From UBA1952 sp965246855 (GTDB lineage Bacteria; Bacteroidota; Bacteroidia; Chitinophagales; Chitinophagaceae): a stretch of 64,000 nt of DNA. Both the position numbers and the translations under genes were made by a program. A model generated the notes under the pieces. It saw only the letters and a list, made by a program, of their open reading frames with translations, made no database searches and had not been told where the DNA came from. The stretch is taken from assembly GCA_965246855.1 (NCBI GenBank), contig CBDFFP010000001.1:98179-162178 (forward strand). The letters are read 5' to 3'. Numbering within the stretch: position 1 is the first letter of the stretch; every line of letters begins with the position of its first letter. This document shows positions 52,054 to 60,562 of the stretch, in pieces.

Positions 52054-52691
52054 ACTTCCGATTTGTCATTCCGGCCACGCACGACCCCAAGCGGCAAACG
52101 CTGGCGCTCCACTTGCTCGTCAGCTTTGTGCTTTTCGGTGCGGGTGTTTTTTGCCTTGCGATGTATTGGTTTACGGGCATTTCTCCCAAATTTCCGGGAG
52201 CTATAAAAGCCTTTGGCATCTTCGGCGCAGTTTGTTCTCTGGGGGGAATTGCAGTTTATATCCTCAGTGTTTCCGCCGTCCGCCGCAAGCGTTTTACAGG
52301 CTTTCTCCGTGTGTTGGAACTGGTGCTTATTGTTGGTGGCTCAGCGTTGTTTTTTTCTGTTGGAAAACCCATTCCGGCAACGCTTTTCGCGCTGTTGGGC
52401 GTGCTGGCAGGGAGTGCGGCAATTTTTGAAAGAAAAGCACCTGCCGATACGGTGATTGAAGTGGACGAGGAAGGCGTTCGCCGTAAAGCCGGACTGAAGA
52501 ACACCTTTTTTCCGTGGCGAGCCGTAAAGCAAGTGCTGTATCGCCGAGGCATTCTCACGATTGATTTGCTGGACAACAAGCTGATACAGTATGCCGTGCG
52601 ATCCGCCGAAACAGACGGCGAAATTCTGGAAGCTTTCTGCGCCGCACAGGTAGAAAAAGCCATTCCGCAACGCGCCAAAAATGATTGGTAG
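52050..52691 (+). CDS. Membrane protein with PH-like C-terminal domain
   Basis: 213 residues. Hydrophobic helices span about 20-40, 55-75 and 85-125, paired around short loops. The tail (about 130-213) has a VIEVDEEGVRRKAGLKNTFF strand set, WRAVKQVLYRRGILTIDL and a closing helix, which resembles a bacterial PH domain (bPH-like). Function unknown. It shares an ATGA overlap with the DUF1835 gene, so the pair may act together. Confidence 0.65.
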   Translation: MNFRFVIPATHDPKRQTLALHLLVSFVLFGAGVFCLAMYWFTGISPKFPGAIKAFGIFGAVCSLGGIAVYILSVSAVRRKRFTGFLRVLELVLIVGGSALFFSVGKPIPATLFALLGVLAGSAAIFERKAPADTVIEVDEEGVRRKAGLKNTFFPWRAVKQVLYRRGILTIDLLDNKLIQYAVRSAETDGEILEAFCAAQVEKAIPQRAKNDW

Positions 52692-52753
52692 CGCATTCGC
52701 TGTTTCTAACGGATTTTTGCCGCCCTTTTCCCCAAAGAAATTCCCCTTAAAAA

Positions 52754-53206
52754 ATGTCTTTAGAAATCCGCATCATGGACGCACTCAAAACCGCCATGAA
52801 AGCCAAAGACGAAGCTGCTTTGCGCACGCTTCGCGCCATTAAAGCTGCTATTCTCGTAGAGAAAACATCCGAAGGTTTTTCTGGTGCGATAACGGAAGAT
52901 GCCGAAATGAAAATGCTGCAAAAACTGGCCAAGCAGCGCCGCGATTCGCTCCAGATTTTCACCCAACAGAACCGCGAGGATCTGGCCGCTACCGAGCGCG
53001 AAGAACTGGCGATTATTGAGCAGTTTCTGCCGCAGCAAATGAGCGCTGAAGAGATTCAAAAAGAGATCGCCCGCATCATCTCCGAAACAGGCGCTTCTTC
53101 TCCCGCTGATATGGGCAAGGTGATGGGCATGGCAACGAAAGCACTCGCAGGCCGCGCGGACGGTAAAGCCATTTCGGCAGAAGTGAAGGCGCAGCTTTCC
53201 AAGTAG
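52754..53206 (+). CDS. yqeY: GatB/YqeY-domain protein
   Basis: 150 residues. Stand-alone YqeY: two helical parts, MDALKTAMKAKDEAALRTLR and the DADM-type IARIISETGASSPADMGKVM followed by MATKALAGRADGKAISAEV. The same fold forms the tRNA-binding tail of GatB. It is a widely conserved protein of unclear function. The gene follows the PH-like gene at 62 nt and precedes cvpA by 23 nt. Confidence 0.93.
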   Translation: MSLEIRIMDALKTAMKAKDEAALRTLRAIKAAILVEKTSEGFSGAITEDAEMKMLQKLAKQRRDSLQIFTQQNREDLAATEREELAIIEQFLPQQMSAEEIQKEIARIISETGASSPADMGKVMGMATKALAGRADGKAISAEVKAQLSK

Positions 53207-53229
53207 ATTTTGCGCACTTTCCCTAAATC

Positions 53230-53763
53230 ATGACGCTGGATGCGCTCATTGCTCTGACCCTGCTGTATGGCGCTTGGAAAGGCTGGCGGCGGGGCATTGT
53301 GATGTCGCTGCTGTATCTGCTGGGCGCGATTGTCGGGCTGGTGGTCTCGGTAAAATTTTCCGGCGTCATTGGCGACTGGGCGGTGCGTAATGGCTTTGCT
53401 TTTGGCGCGAAAGGCAGTACCGTAGGCTTTCTTGCCAGCTTTATCGGCTTAGGCTTGCTGATGCGCCTGGCAGGACGCGCCATTCACGGCGTACTGAGGG
53501 CCACCGGACTTTCCGGCATTAACCGCGCGATAGGCGCAGCTGTGCAGATCTCCATTTTTGCGCTGTTGTGGAGCTGTCTTCTATGGATAGGTACGCGTGC
53601 ATCCCTGATTCCTGTCAAGCTGCGAAAAGAGTCTTTGCTCCTGCCGCTTATTGAGCCGCTTGCGCCGTATATCTTCTCCAAAATGGGCGTGCTCATCTCC
53701 CTGTTTAAGTGGCTGATTTCTGAAATTGCGCATCTTGTAGGGCAGATGAAAGTGGCGAAATAA
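53230..53763 (+). CDS. CvpA-family membrane protein
   Basis: 177 residues with four hydrophobic segments. The family start LDALIALTLLYGAWKGWRRG and the LLYLLGAIVGLVVSVKFSGV and GINRAIGAAVQISIFALLWS segments match CvpA, named for colicin V production and linked to purine synthesis and envelope stress in other bacteria. The start codon lies 23 nt after yqeY, suggesting one transcript. Confidence 0.85.
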   Translation: MTLDALIALTLLYGAWKGWRRGIVMSLLYLLGAIVGLVVSVKFSGVIGDWAVRNGFAFGAKGSTVGFLASFIGLGLLMRLAGRAIHGVLRATGLSGINRAIGAAVQISIFALLWSCLLWIGTRASLIPVKLRKESLLLPLIEPLAPYIFSKMGVLISLFKWLISEIAHLVGQMKVAK

Positions 53764-53820
53764 ATAGGGAAAGGAATGCCCTAATTTTTTCTTCTTTTGT
53801 GTCCTGATTTTTGTCTCCAA

Positions 53821-54390
53821 ATGTGGGCTCTCCTTGACAACCGCGATTCATTTACGCACATTTTGCACCACAGTCTTTTGCTGACTGGTGCGGAAGATTG
53901 CCATGTGGTGAAAAGCCACGGCGTTTCGTTAGAAGAATTAATAGCGATGCAGCCGGAACGGCTCATTATTTCTCCCGGCCCGGAGACTCCTGCACAGGCA
54001 GGAATTACAATGGCGGCTCTGGACTATTTCCTACCCAAAATTCCGGTTTTGGGTATCTGCCTCGGTCATCAGGCAATTGGACTGCATTTTGGCGCGCGAT
54101 TGGTAAAAGCCTCGCAGCCGATGCACGGTTTTACGAGTCGGATTTCGTTTGAAAAAGAGTACCCGCTTTTCGCCGGACTGGCTCAACTGTTTGAAGCGAT
54201 GCGCTACCATTCGCTGGCTTTGGAAGGACTGGAAGGAACGGGTTTGCGCGCGCTGGCATTTGCGGAAGATGATAAGAGCATTCAGGTAATGGCGCACGAA
54301 ACGCTGCCTTGCGTGGGCATTCAGTTTCACCCGGAATCTATCGGGACGCCGGACGGGATAAGGTTGTTGGCGAATTGGGTGCGGTTGTAA
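53821..54390 (+). CDS. Glutamine amidotransferase, anthranilate/aminodeoxychorismate synthase component II
   Basis: 189 residues. The class I amidotransferase triad is Cys80 in LGICLGHQA with His about 171 and Glu about 173 in IQFHPESIG. The opening LLDNRDSFTHILHHSLLLTG and IISPGPETPAQAG match TrpG/PabA. No synthase component I is adjacent, so anthranilate or folate duty cannot be decided. The ATG at 53821 fits the family; an upstream frame extension does not. Confidence 0.9.
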   Translation: MWALLDNRDSFTHILHHSLLLTGAEDCHVVKSHGVSLEELIAMQPERLIISPGPETPAQAGITMAALDYFLPKIPVLGICLGHQAIGLHFGARLVKASQPMHGFTSRISFEKEYPLFAGLAQLFEAMRYHSLALEGLEGTGLRALAFAEDDKSIQVMAHETLPCVGIQFHPESIGTPDGIRLLANWVRL

Positions 54391-54451
54391 CTTTCCCAAC
54401 CGATTAAGTCACCATCTTCATCATTTTTGTAAAATCTCACTAATTAGGAAA

Positions 54452-55165
54452 ATGCGCCTCTTCCTTTGTTTTTCTTTTTTGCTTTTCTCTTCACTGGCTT
54501 TTGGACAGAAAAAGCTGAAAGGAAAGCCGGCAACGCTGGAACAAACCTACCGTTATCTAGACCAAATATTTGATGACACCGCAAAATATAGCTTTATGAA
54601 ATTGCCCGAAGACGTTGCCACCGGACGGCTTCATTTTGGCCTCGGCATGTGGATGCGAAACAACTGGAGATTATGGGGAAGGGGCAAACTGAAACGGTAC
54701 TTTCTAGAACGAGGTGTTTTGCATCCAGAGGATATGTCTGGAATCATACTTACCTCTTACCACAGATACCTCAACAATCAAGCGATTGGTTTTGATAAGC
54801 AAGCGGAAAGCTATCGGACGTTTTACCAAGGAATTGTGCAGCACGGAGACACCATTTTCTATCCACAAGAACTTTTAAAAGCTAAAACTACAGACAGTGC
54901 ATTAGTACAGTATTTCCCCGTGAACGACACGATATGCGTTTCGGTATATGCCAGTTACAAAAGATGGTTCTCCACCTATGCTTCTAGCGTGCGGGCAACT
55001 GCCGTGGTAAGAGAACACCGCAAAAACAAACTTTTTGTGGAATTGATTTTAATGGAAAAAGATTTCAAGAAAAACCCTAATAGAAAAGTCGGAGACTTCT
55101 ACGAAGAAACGCCGAGAGACTGTGATTTAATTCCGCCTAAAGGTTGGACTTCTAGAAAACCATAA
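54452..55165 (+). CDS. Secreted DUF6794-like protein
   Basis: 237 residues. A signal peptide (LFLCFSFLLFSSLAFGQ) is followed by a helical domain, TLEQTYRYLDQIFDD, and the block FGLGMWMRNNWRLWGRG with HPEDMSGIILTSYHRYL, which matches my memory of DUF6794. A basic beta-rich C-terminus follows (VCVS-like strand, AVVREHRKNKLFVELILM). Function unknown. It has its own leader and no obvious partner; the next gene is convergent. Confidence 0.75.
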   Translation: MRLFLCFSFLLFSSLAFGQKKLKGKPATLEQTYRYLDQIFDDTAKYSFMKLPEDVATGRLHFGLGMWMRNNWRLWGRGKLKRYFLERGVLHPEDMSGIILTSYHRYLNNQAIGFDKQAESYRTFYQGIVQHGDTIFYPQELLKAKTTDSALVQYFPVNDTICVSVYASYKRWFSTYASSVRATAVVREHRKNKLFVELILMEKDFKKNPNRKVGDFYEETPRDCDLIPPKGWTSRKP

Positions 55166-55192
55166 AAGTCTGTTTGAACTTTCCGGGAAGCA

Positions 55193-55954
55193 CTAAGAAA
55201 CATTTTTCTTATCCGCTGTGTGCATCCCAAAAACCGTCCCCAGCACCATCAGCATTCCATAAAAAGTATCCTCTACCGGAATGGTATAAATGCGCCGCGC
55301 GAGGTTTTCGGCATCGTTGTAAATCACGACGGGCAGGACCGTGAGAACACCATTTACCAACAGAAACGGAACGAGGATAATGACGTAGGAAAGAAGAAAA
55401 ACATCAAACCGGAAACGCGGCGCAAAGCGGCGCAACACCACGACCAGAAGCAAGCCCAATCCGCAGCCGCCGAAGGCATAGAGCGTATAAGCGCGCTGCC
55501 AAAACACGATTCCAATCAAGAGCAAAATGCCGCCCAGAATAGCGGTCAGACGGATGCCTTTGTCCGGTTTTTCCCAACGACCATAGGCTTTTACGCAGGC
55601 ATAGATAAAGGCGCACGCATAGGGAACCACGAGGAAGAAAAGCCATTCTTCCAACGGCAAACCGAAGAGCGACGGGCCAGTGAGATAATCGTAATTAAAG
55701 CCCCAGATTCCCCAGCGTGTAAACAACACGTCCCAGAAAATAAAGAAGACCGCCGTCGGCAAAAGTCCGCGCAGCAACATGCCCCACGAGCGCCAAAAAG
55801 CTACTTTCTTGTCAAAAGAAAGCGTCAGTGGCCCCAGCAGGGTGAACGCGTCAAGGAGAAGATAAGTGTACTTACTGATAGCTGAATTTGAAAATGATTC
55901 AATGGCTAAATACTCAATGACCCGAATTCTGTAAGGCATGAAACATGACCTCAT
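55193..55954 (-). CDS. Lycopene beta-cyclase, fused CrtYc-CrtYd type
   Basis: 253 residues, seven or so membrane helices. Two lycopene-cyclase-domain repeats are fused: the first with FIFWDVLFTRWGIWGF and GLPLEEWLFFLVVPYA (PxEE), the second with IPVEDTFYGMLMVLG (PxED). It cyclises one or both ends of lycopene. The start is unclear: M1 or M6 (MPYRIRV, 55939), since the homologous part begins near SKYTYLLLD. It is the last gene of the carotenoid operon, 17 nt after crtZ. Confidence 0.87.
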   Translation of the reverse strand: MRSCFMPYRIRVIEYLAIESFSNSAISKYTYLLLDAFTLLGPLTLSFDKKVAFWRSWGMLLRGLLPTAVFFIFWDVLFTRWGIWGFNYDYLTGPSLFGLPLEEWLFFLVVPYACAFIYACVKAYGRWEKPDKGIRLTAILGGILLLIGIVFWQRAYTLYAFGGCGLGLLLVVVLRRFAPRFRFDVFLLSYVIILVPFLLVNGVLTVLPVVIYNDAENLARRIYTIPVEDTFYGMLMVLGTVFGMHTADKKNVS

Positions 55955-55971
55955 GAAACATAAAACATTGC

Positions 55972-56442
55972 CTATGCTTTCCGCGCGTCGTCCTGCCGTA
56001 TTTTCTCCCAGTATTTTTTATCGAATACCAATAACCCAAAGGATTCACCGTCTTCTTTGTGGCGGTGTTTATGGTGCATTTTGTGTGCCCAGCGAATGGC
56101 CCGCACATAGCGGTTGTCAGACTTTTCAAACCACTTGAAACGCTGATGCACAATCACGTCGTGCACCAGAAAATAAGCGATGCCATAAAGCAAAATCCCC
56201 ACGCCGATAGACACGACCCACCACACCTGATTCATCCAGCCCAGCATGATGCAAAGCCAAGAAGGAATGGCATAAATGAGGAAGAAAACGTCGTTTTTCT
56301 GGAGGGGATGATAGCCGCCGTCGTGGTGGTCTTTATGGAAGTACCAGCCCCAGCCATGCATCACGTATTTGTGCGTGGCCCAAGCCATGAATTCCATTCC
56401 GGCGAAGGCAGCAAGTGTAATAAGAAGGTACACCAGAAACAT
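55972..56442 (-). CDS. crtZ: Beta-carotene hydroxylase CrtZ-like
   Basis: 156 residues, di-iron fatty-acid-hydroxylase superfamily. His motifs: HKYVMHG, HKDHHDGGYHP, HDVIVHQRF and HKMHHKHRH. Four membrane segments lie around them (LVYLLITLAAFAGMEFM, VFFLIYAIPSWLCIML). It adds 3-hydroxyl groups to beta-rings. It is placed between the hydratase-like gene and the cyclase, with gaps of 17 nt on both sides, so the three are one operon. Confidence 0.92.
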   Translation of the reverse strand: MFLVYLLITLAAFAGMEFMAWATHKYVMHGWGWYFHKDHHDGGYHPLQKNDVFFLIYAIPSWLCIMLGWMNQVWWVVSIGVGILLYGIAYFLVHDVIVHQRFKWFEKSDNRYVRAIRWAHKMHHKHRHKEDGESFGLLVFDKKYWEKIRQDDARKA

Positions 56443-56459
56443 AATGTATTTAGAGGGAT

Positions 56460-57077
56460 TTAGAGCCGCAACAGTGCGAAAAACACGGCTTCAATCAGCA
56501 ACAAAGCTACGGCAAAGTGGTTCGGACGAAGCTGTAGCGCGTACCAACCGGCTGCCATTGCGGCAGAAACGCCTGCCCAGCAAAAATAGTTGAACGGTGG
56601 AATCACATTTCCGGCCCACTGCCAATATTGGAGGTGAATCGCCACGGGTTCCAAGAGCCAATCAAATGTCGTTGCCAACAACGCCGCACCGATGATTTTT
56701 TGCCAGACCGGCATCCGCGAAATTCCAACTACAGAACACGCACCCGTTAAAACCGCAACCCAATTCAGACCGATAACGAGCGGAATTTCATCTAATTGCG
56801 GGCCGAGAATCGCGCCGTATTCATAATTTCCAAATAAATATCCCGTGTGGACACCCACCCATTCCACTGCATATCCAAGCACAAAAACCGTCGTCATCCA
56901 AAGCAGCATTTTGGGGTCTTGGCGCGCGGAAATGATCAACAGCAAAGCCATCAAAAGCAGGTGAAGCGGCGTAGCCCGAAGAATGGTTTCATTCTTCAAA
57001 ACGCCAATCCCTACCCAGCCGACAAAGTGAAAAATAACGGCAATCAGCAGCAGAATGCGGGGGAGTTTTTGAGGCAT
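56460..57077 (-). CDS. CruF-like carotenoid 1',2'-hydratase (carotenoid biosynthesis protein)
   Basis: 205 residues with six or seven helices, of the carotenoid biosynthesis protein (Caroten_synth) family. GYAVEWVGVHTGYLFGNYEY, IPLVIGLNWVAVLTG and TTFDWLLEPVAIHLQYWQW are the family blocks. Members include CruF, which hydrates the acyclic psi-end of carotenoids in cyanobacteria and Bacteroidota. It is the first gene of the operon. Hydratase activity is inferred from family and context. Confidence 0.82.
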   Translation of the reverse strand: MPQKLPRILLLIAVIFHFVGWVGIGVLKNETILRATPLHLLLMALLLIISARQDPKMLLWMTTVFVLGYAVEWVGVHTGYLFGNYEYGAILGPQLDEIPLVIGLNWVAVLTGACSVVGISRMPVWQKIIGAALLATTFDWLLEPVAIHLQYWQWAGNVIPPFNYFCWAGVSAAMAAGWYALQLRPNHFAVALLLIEAVFFALLRL

Positions 57078-57126
57078 GAAGGGCGTTTCAAATGGGCTTT
57101 CTCGCGGCTTGGCAAAGGTGGGCTAA

Positions 57127-57234
57127 TGGTTTTACCGATAATGTTTTGTCATCCCAGAACGGGAACGTGTCGGCTTGCATCCGCTAAGGCCCCGTTCCGG
57201 GGCGACAAAAGTCGCTGTCCGTCTCACATGTTTC
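57127..57234. repeat. Left copy of the repeat flanking the IS element
   Basis: TTTTACCGATAATGTTTTGTCATCCC, broken here for length, opens the element; it closes with GACAAAAGTCGCTGTCCGTC followed by TCACATGTTT. A direct copy lies on the other side of the IS at 58871-58990. The arms hold GGCCCCGTTCCGGGGC hairpins. Confidence 0.7.
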
Positions 57235-57309
57235 CGCGGCTCGGCGAAGGGAGCCACCTTCGTCGCAAAAAAACCGCAAAGAGATTTAATCAGGGCGCAA
57301 AATTAGGAT

Positions 57310-58770
57310 GACGAAGGCGGGAGCCCTTAACCTGTCCCACAACTTTTTGGTTGTCAAGCGTACATTAGCAGACATGTTTGAGTGTGATCATTTTTCCTCT
57401 ATTAGCGCCGAGTTCTCGGGGCTGGATTTACCTGATGCCCGCTTTGGCAAGCGGGTTCAACAGATGGCAAGTCAAATGGCGGCTCATCCGGGAGCTTCTT
57501 TTTCGGCGGCTCTTGGAACAGCCCTTCGTAAAAGCGCCCATCGGCTCTTTGGCTATCAGGACCTGGATTTGGGCAGCACCCATCGCAGCCGTACCACCGC
57601 CCGCATCGCAGCAGAAAAAACGGTTTTGCTTGTGGAGGATACCACCGACTTGGTGTACCGCCAAAGTAACAAGACAGGCATGGGGCCTTTAGGCGGCAGG
57701 GCAGACGGCAAGACCCGTGGGCTGAACCTGCACAGTGCCCTGGCACTCAGTACCGGGGGACTGCCCTTAGGCATCGTATCCCATCATCTGTTCGCCCCTT
57801 CTGATAAGCACAAAGGCAGCCGCCGGGAACACATCCCTATTGAGGAGAAAGAATCTTATAAATGGATCCGAACAACAGCGGTTGCTAACGAACTGGCTGC
57901 CCGGCATCCGGGCGTCTGTTTTATCAAAGTGGGAGACCGGGAAGCCGACTTTTATCAGCATTACAGCCATCCCCGAAGCGCGGGCGTGGAACTGCTGGTC
58001 CGGCTTTCTCAGAAAAAGCGCACCGTATACTATGAAGGTCAGCCGGTCAAAGTAGGGGCTTTGTCCGAGGTGCTTCCTGTGGCCGCAGAAGGTCTTTTGT
58101 CTATCAAAGAGAAAGGAAAAGTGGTAGAGAGAAAGGTGTGCTACCGCTTCGGCCAGATCTGGTTGCCACCTAGCGGCACCGGCAAAGCAAAAGCAAATGC
58201 AAATGCGTTGTTGCCACAAGCCCCTGTCCGGGCGCAGGTGGTCACCATCACCACCCTGGAAGGGCCTGCAAAAGACGCTTTGGAGTGGTTGCTCTTAACG
58301 ACTTTGCCCCTAAACGATGTGGAAGACTGTGTACGGCTGGGCCGTTACTACGCCTTGCGCTGGACGATGGAACGCTATCATTTTATCTTAAAATCAGGCT
58401 TAGGCATAGAACAGACCCAATTGCAGGACGCCCAAAGCATTGGTTATGCGTTGTGGATATGGGCAGTGGTAGGCTGGTGGGTGTTGTTACTCTACCGGCT
58501 CGGCAGGCTGGGGGCAGAGGAAGAGGCAAGTGCCTTCTTTGAAGCAGAAATTATAGAAGTACTCCAACTCACCAATCCCAAAATCATAAAAACAGTGGCC
58601 GATGTGGTCAGAGCAGTAGGCGTACTGGGCGGGTTCCAGCCTTCCAAAAAGCAGCCCATGCCTGGCGAAAAAACACTCTGGACAGGTGTCAGATTACTGG
58701 CTGCCCAAACCAAAATCTATCTGGCCGCTAAGCAAAAATACGGGACAGGTTAAGGGCGGGAGCCTTCGCC
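57310..58770. mobile_element. IS4-family (IS50-type) insertion sequence
   Basis: About 1.46 kb, bounded by imperfect 29-nt terminal inverted repeats: 57310-57338 (...CCCTTAACCTGTCCC) and 58742-58770 (GGGACAGGTTAAGGG...). Twenty-four of 29 positions pair; four mismatches are a single block, GGGA against TCCC, as if that block were flipped. The right repeat contains the transposase stop codon. No target-site duplication could be recognised. Confidence 0.85.
57374..58753 (+). CDS. IS4-family transposase (Tn5/IS50-like)
   Basis: 459 residues from the ATG at 57374; a longer frame starts in the inverted repeat. The N-terminal DNA-binding domain (LPDARFGKRVQQMASQMAAH, then PGASFSAAL) matches the Tn5 N-domain. 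Catalytic DDE residues: the Asp of VEDTTDLVY, the Asp of KVGDREADFY and the Glu of the Y-(2)-R-(3)-E-(6)-K signature in YALRWTMERYHFILK. The frame is intact, so the element may be active. A lone IS with no cargo genes. Confidence 0.95.
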   Translation: MFECDHFSSISAEFSGLDLPDARFGKRVQQMASQMAAHPGASFSAALGTALRKSAHRLFGYQDLDLGSTHRSRTTARIAAEKTVLLVEDTTDLVYRQSNKTGMGPLGGRADGKTRGLNLHSALALSTGGLPLGIVSHHLFAPSDKHKGSRREHIPIEEKESYKWIRTTAVANELAARHPGVCFIKVGDREADFYQHYSHPRSAGVELLVRLSQKKRTVYYEGQPVKVGALSEVLPVAAEGLLSIKEKGKVVERKVCYRFGQIWLPPSGTGKAKANANALLPQAPVRAQVVTITTLEGPAKDALEWLLLTTLPLNDVEDCVRLGRYYALRWTMERYHFILKSGLGIEQTQLQDAQSIGYALWIWAVVGWWVLLLYRLGRLGAEEEASAFFEAEIIEVLQLTNPKIIKTVADVVRAVGVLGGFQPSKKQPMPGEKTLWTGVRLLAAQTKIYLAAKQKYGTG

Positions 58771-58870
58771 AAGCAGAGAAGCGAAGGAAAATCCTGTACA
58801 GCCCTGTAGGGGCTGAATGTGGGTAGAAAATGGGGCTTAACATTTGGGCAGCGTCCCGTAAGGACGCAAT

Positions 58871-58990
58871 GTGGTTTTTTACCGATAACCTTTTGTTATT
58901 CCCTAAGGGCATCTCTGAAGCGCGTGTGGCCCACCTTCTTACGAGATCCCCTTCGGGGATGACAAAAGTCGCTGTCCGTCCCACAGGTTT
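58871..58990. repeat. Right copy of the repeat flanking the IS element
   Basis: It begins GGTTTTTTACCGATAACC and ends GACAAAAGTCGCTGTCCGTC then CCACAGGTTT, in the same orientation as the left copy. The middle differs (GATCCCCTTCGGGGAT hairpin). Further GTCCCGTAAGGACG-type repeats precede it between 58790 and 58870. Confidence 0.7.
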
Positions 58991-59020
58991 AATCCAACAC
59001 AAAAAAACGCGAACACCCGC

Positions 59021-59785
59021 TTAAAAACTTCCCGGCACCCACAGATCCACGCCGTGCGTACACAGCCGGTATTGCCCTTCCTGCAGCACCACAAGCCGCC
59101 CATCGGGCTGCGCGTTGCAGACTTTCCCCTGCCACTGTTTGCCGTCGGTTTCAAAGGTTTGGAAAGCGCCCTGCCGGTAAAGTCTTTGGTTGTAGCGCGC
59201 CATAATATCCGGTTGCAAAGGCTGCGTCATAAAATGCGTCAGCGCGCGCTGAAAATGAACCGCCAGTTGCTCCGCAGAAACTTCTTTGCTTGTGTGTTCT
59301 ACCAAAAAAGTAGGCGGCGTGCGGAAATCTTCTTCCTCTGTTTCATACTTAAAAAGATTCAGTCCCAGCCCGGCCACTGCTATGTGCCATTGCGCGCCGC
59401 GCAGACTGTTTTCTATCAAAATACCACCCAGTTTCCGGTCGCCGATGTAGAGGTCGTTGGGCCATTTTATCCACAATTTTCCTTCCAAAACAAACAAGGC
59501 TTCCAGTACTACCGCTACCGTCGCCGCAATGCCAAAACAGAAAAGCGCCTGATGTTCCAAATCGGCTACGGGCCGCGCGCCAACGGACAACAACAGACTT
59601 TTTCCCCACGAATCAATCCAGCGTTTATTCCGCTGGCCGCGCCCTTCGGTTTGGTGGTGCGCCGCAACCGCGTAGCCGTCGTGAAAGTCTTCGTCGGCCT
59701 CAAACTTTCGGAGCAGATGACTGTTTGTACTGTCTATTGACAAGTGCCATTCAGGCGGAGGAAGATTCATTTTTTCAGCGTTCAA
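59021..59785 (-). CDS. birA: Biotin--[acetyl-CoA-carboxylase] ligase
   Basis: 254 residues; biotinylates the AccB carrier. The catalytic loop GRGQRNKRWIDSWGKSLL with the biotinyl-AMP-binding Gly/Arg residues, LWIKWPNDLYIGDRKLGGIL and VAGLGLNLF match BirA/LplA-type ligases. There is no N-terminal helix-turn-helix, so it is a monofunctional ligase without repressor activity. The start may be M1 or M6 (MNLPPPEW). The C-terminal small SH3-like domain is present. Confidence 0.93.
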   Translation of the reverse strand: MNAEKMNLPPPEWHLSIDSTNSHLLRKFEADEDFHDGYAVAAHHQTEGRGQRNKRWIDSWGKSLLLSVGARPVADLEHQALFCFGIAATVAVVLEALFVLEGKLWIKWPNDLYIGDRKLGGILIENSLRGAQWHIAVAGLGLNLFKYETEEEDFRTPPTFLVEHTSKEVSAEQLAVHFQRALTHFMTQPLQPDIMARYNQRLYRQGAFQTFETDGKQWQGKVCNAQPDGRLVVLQEGQYRLCTHGVDLWVPGSF

Positions 59786-59804
59786 AAAAGGGTTCTCGCG
59801 GCAT

Positions 59805-59979
59805 AAATGGGTTTACCGGATTTTTTGGAATCCTTCTTTCAAATCCGTGCTCTATCCGCGTCATCCGTGTTCCATTCTTAAAAAAACCGCCGCGAAGATG
59901 CGTCTTTTCCCTGCCTAAAAGACAGCCCGCCTTTAGTGGCCCCGCTTTTGTCCACCTTTTCCCGGAAATAAACCCATTT
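59805..59979. repeat. Intergenic element with AAATGGGTTTA terminal repeats
   Basis: AAATGGGTTTACCGG at 59805-59819 faces CCGGAAATAAACCCATTT at 59962-59979, enclosing 140 nt with a TCCGTG ... CATCCGTGTTCC direct repeat. The 305-base gap between birA and rsfS holds this and a promoter box, and no gene. Confidence 0.6.
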
Positions 59980-60027
59980 AAACCAACCTTTTTAAGGTTT
60001 ATTAAGTCTTTCCTTTTCCTCACTACC

Positions 60028-60035
60028 TAACTTTG
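60028..60035 (+). promoter_or_regulatory. Candidate -7 box TAACTTTG for rsfS-ftsH
   Basis: Matches TAnnTTTG, 55 nt before the rsfS start. The -33 box is poor. Confidence 0.45.
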
Positions 60036-60090
60036 AAGGCTGCAAAAGAAACCCTTTCTTTTGTGCCAACGTTAATCTTAAAATTGCCAT

Positions 60091-60504
60091 TTGGAGAAAA
60101 TATTAGCTGCCCTGCAATCCCGGCCCAAAACCGCTGCAAGGCTCACCCGCAACAGCAAGCTTTTTAAAGTAGCCGTAGAAGCCATCGCCGAGAAAAAAGG
60201 CGAGGCCACGGTTTCTTTAGACCTGCGGAAAATAGATGAAGCCGTTTCCGACTTCTTTATCCTGACCGCCGCCCAGTCGTCCACGCAGATAAAAGCTATT
60301 GCCGATGCCATTGAGAAAGCCGTAAAGGACGCCACTGGCGAGCGGCCTTATCACCGCGAAGACGGTCAGCAATGGACATTGCTCGACTACGTAAACCTTG
60401 TGGTGCATATCCTGACGCCCGATTACCGGAAATTCTACGACCTCGAAAGCCTTTGGGCCGACGCAGGCCTCGCGGAGCATCTGGACGACTCTGGCACAAA
60501 ATAA
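60091..60504 (+). CDS. rsfS: Ribosome silencing factor RsfS
   Basis: 137 residues; binds ribosomal protein L14 and blocks subunit joining under starvation. VSLDLRKIDEAVSDFFILT, AAQSSTQIKAIADAIEKAVK and WTLLDYVNLVVHILTPDYRKF are the family blocks. The start is TTG at 60091 (MEKILAAL); no nearby ATG exists. It is 58 nt upstream of ftsH, a pairing common in Bacteroidota. Confidence 0.93.
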   Translation: MEKILAALQSRPKTAARLTRNSKLFKVAVEAIAEKKGEATVSLDLRKIDEAVSDFFILTAAQSSTQIKAIADAIEKAVKDATGERPYHREDGQQWTLLDYVNLVVHILTPDYRKFYDLESLWADAGLAEHLDDSGTK

Positions 60505-60562
60505 TTTTTCTCACTCACCCGCTTAGTTCTCTGGCGCATTTTTCGCACGATGCGCGTTTTGT

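Noticed and set aside
57295..58785. Target-site duplication of the IS
   Set aside because: Bases next to the two ends were compared and no matching direct repeat was found.
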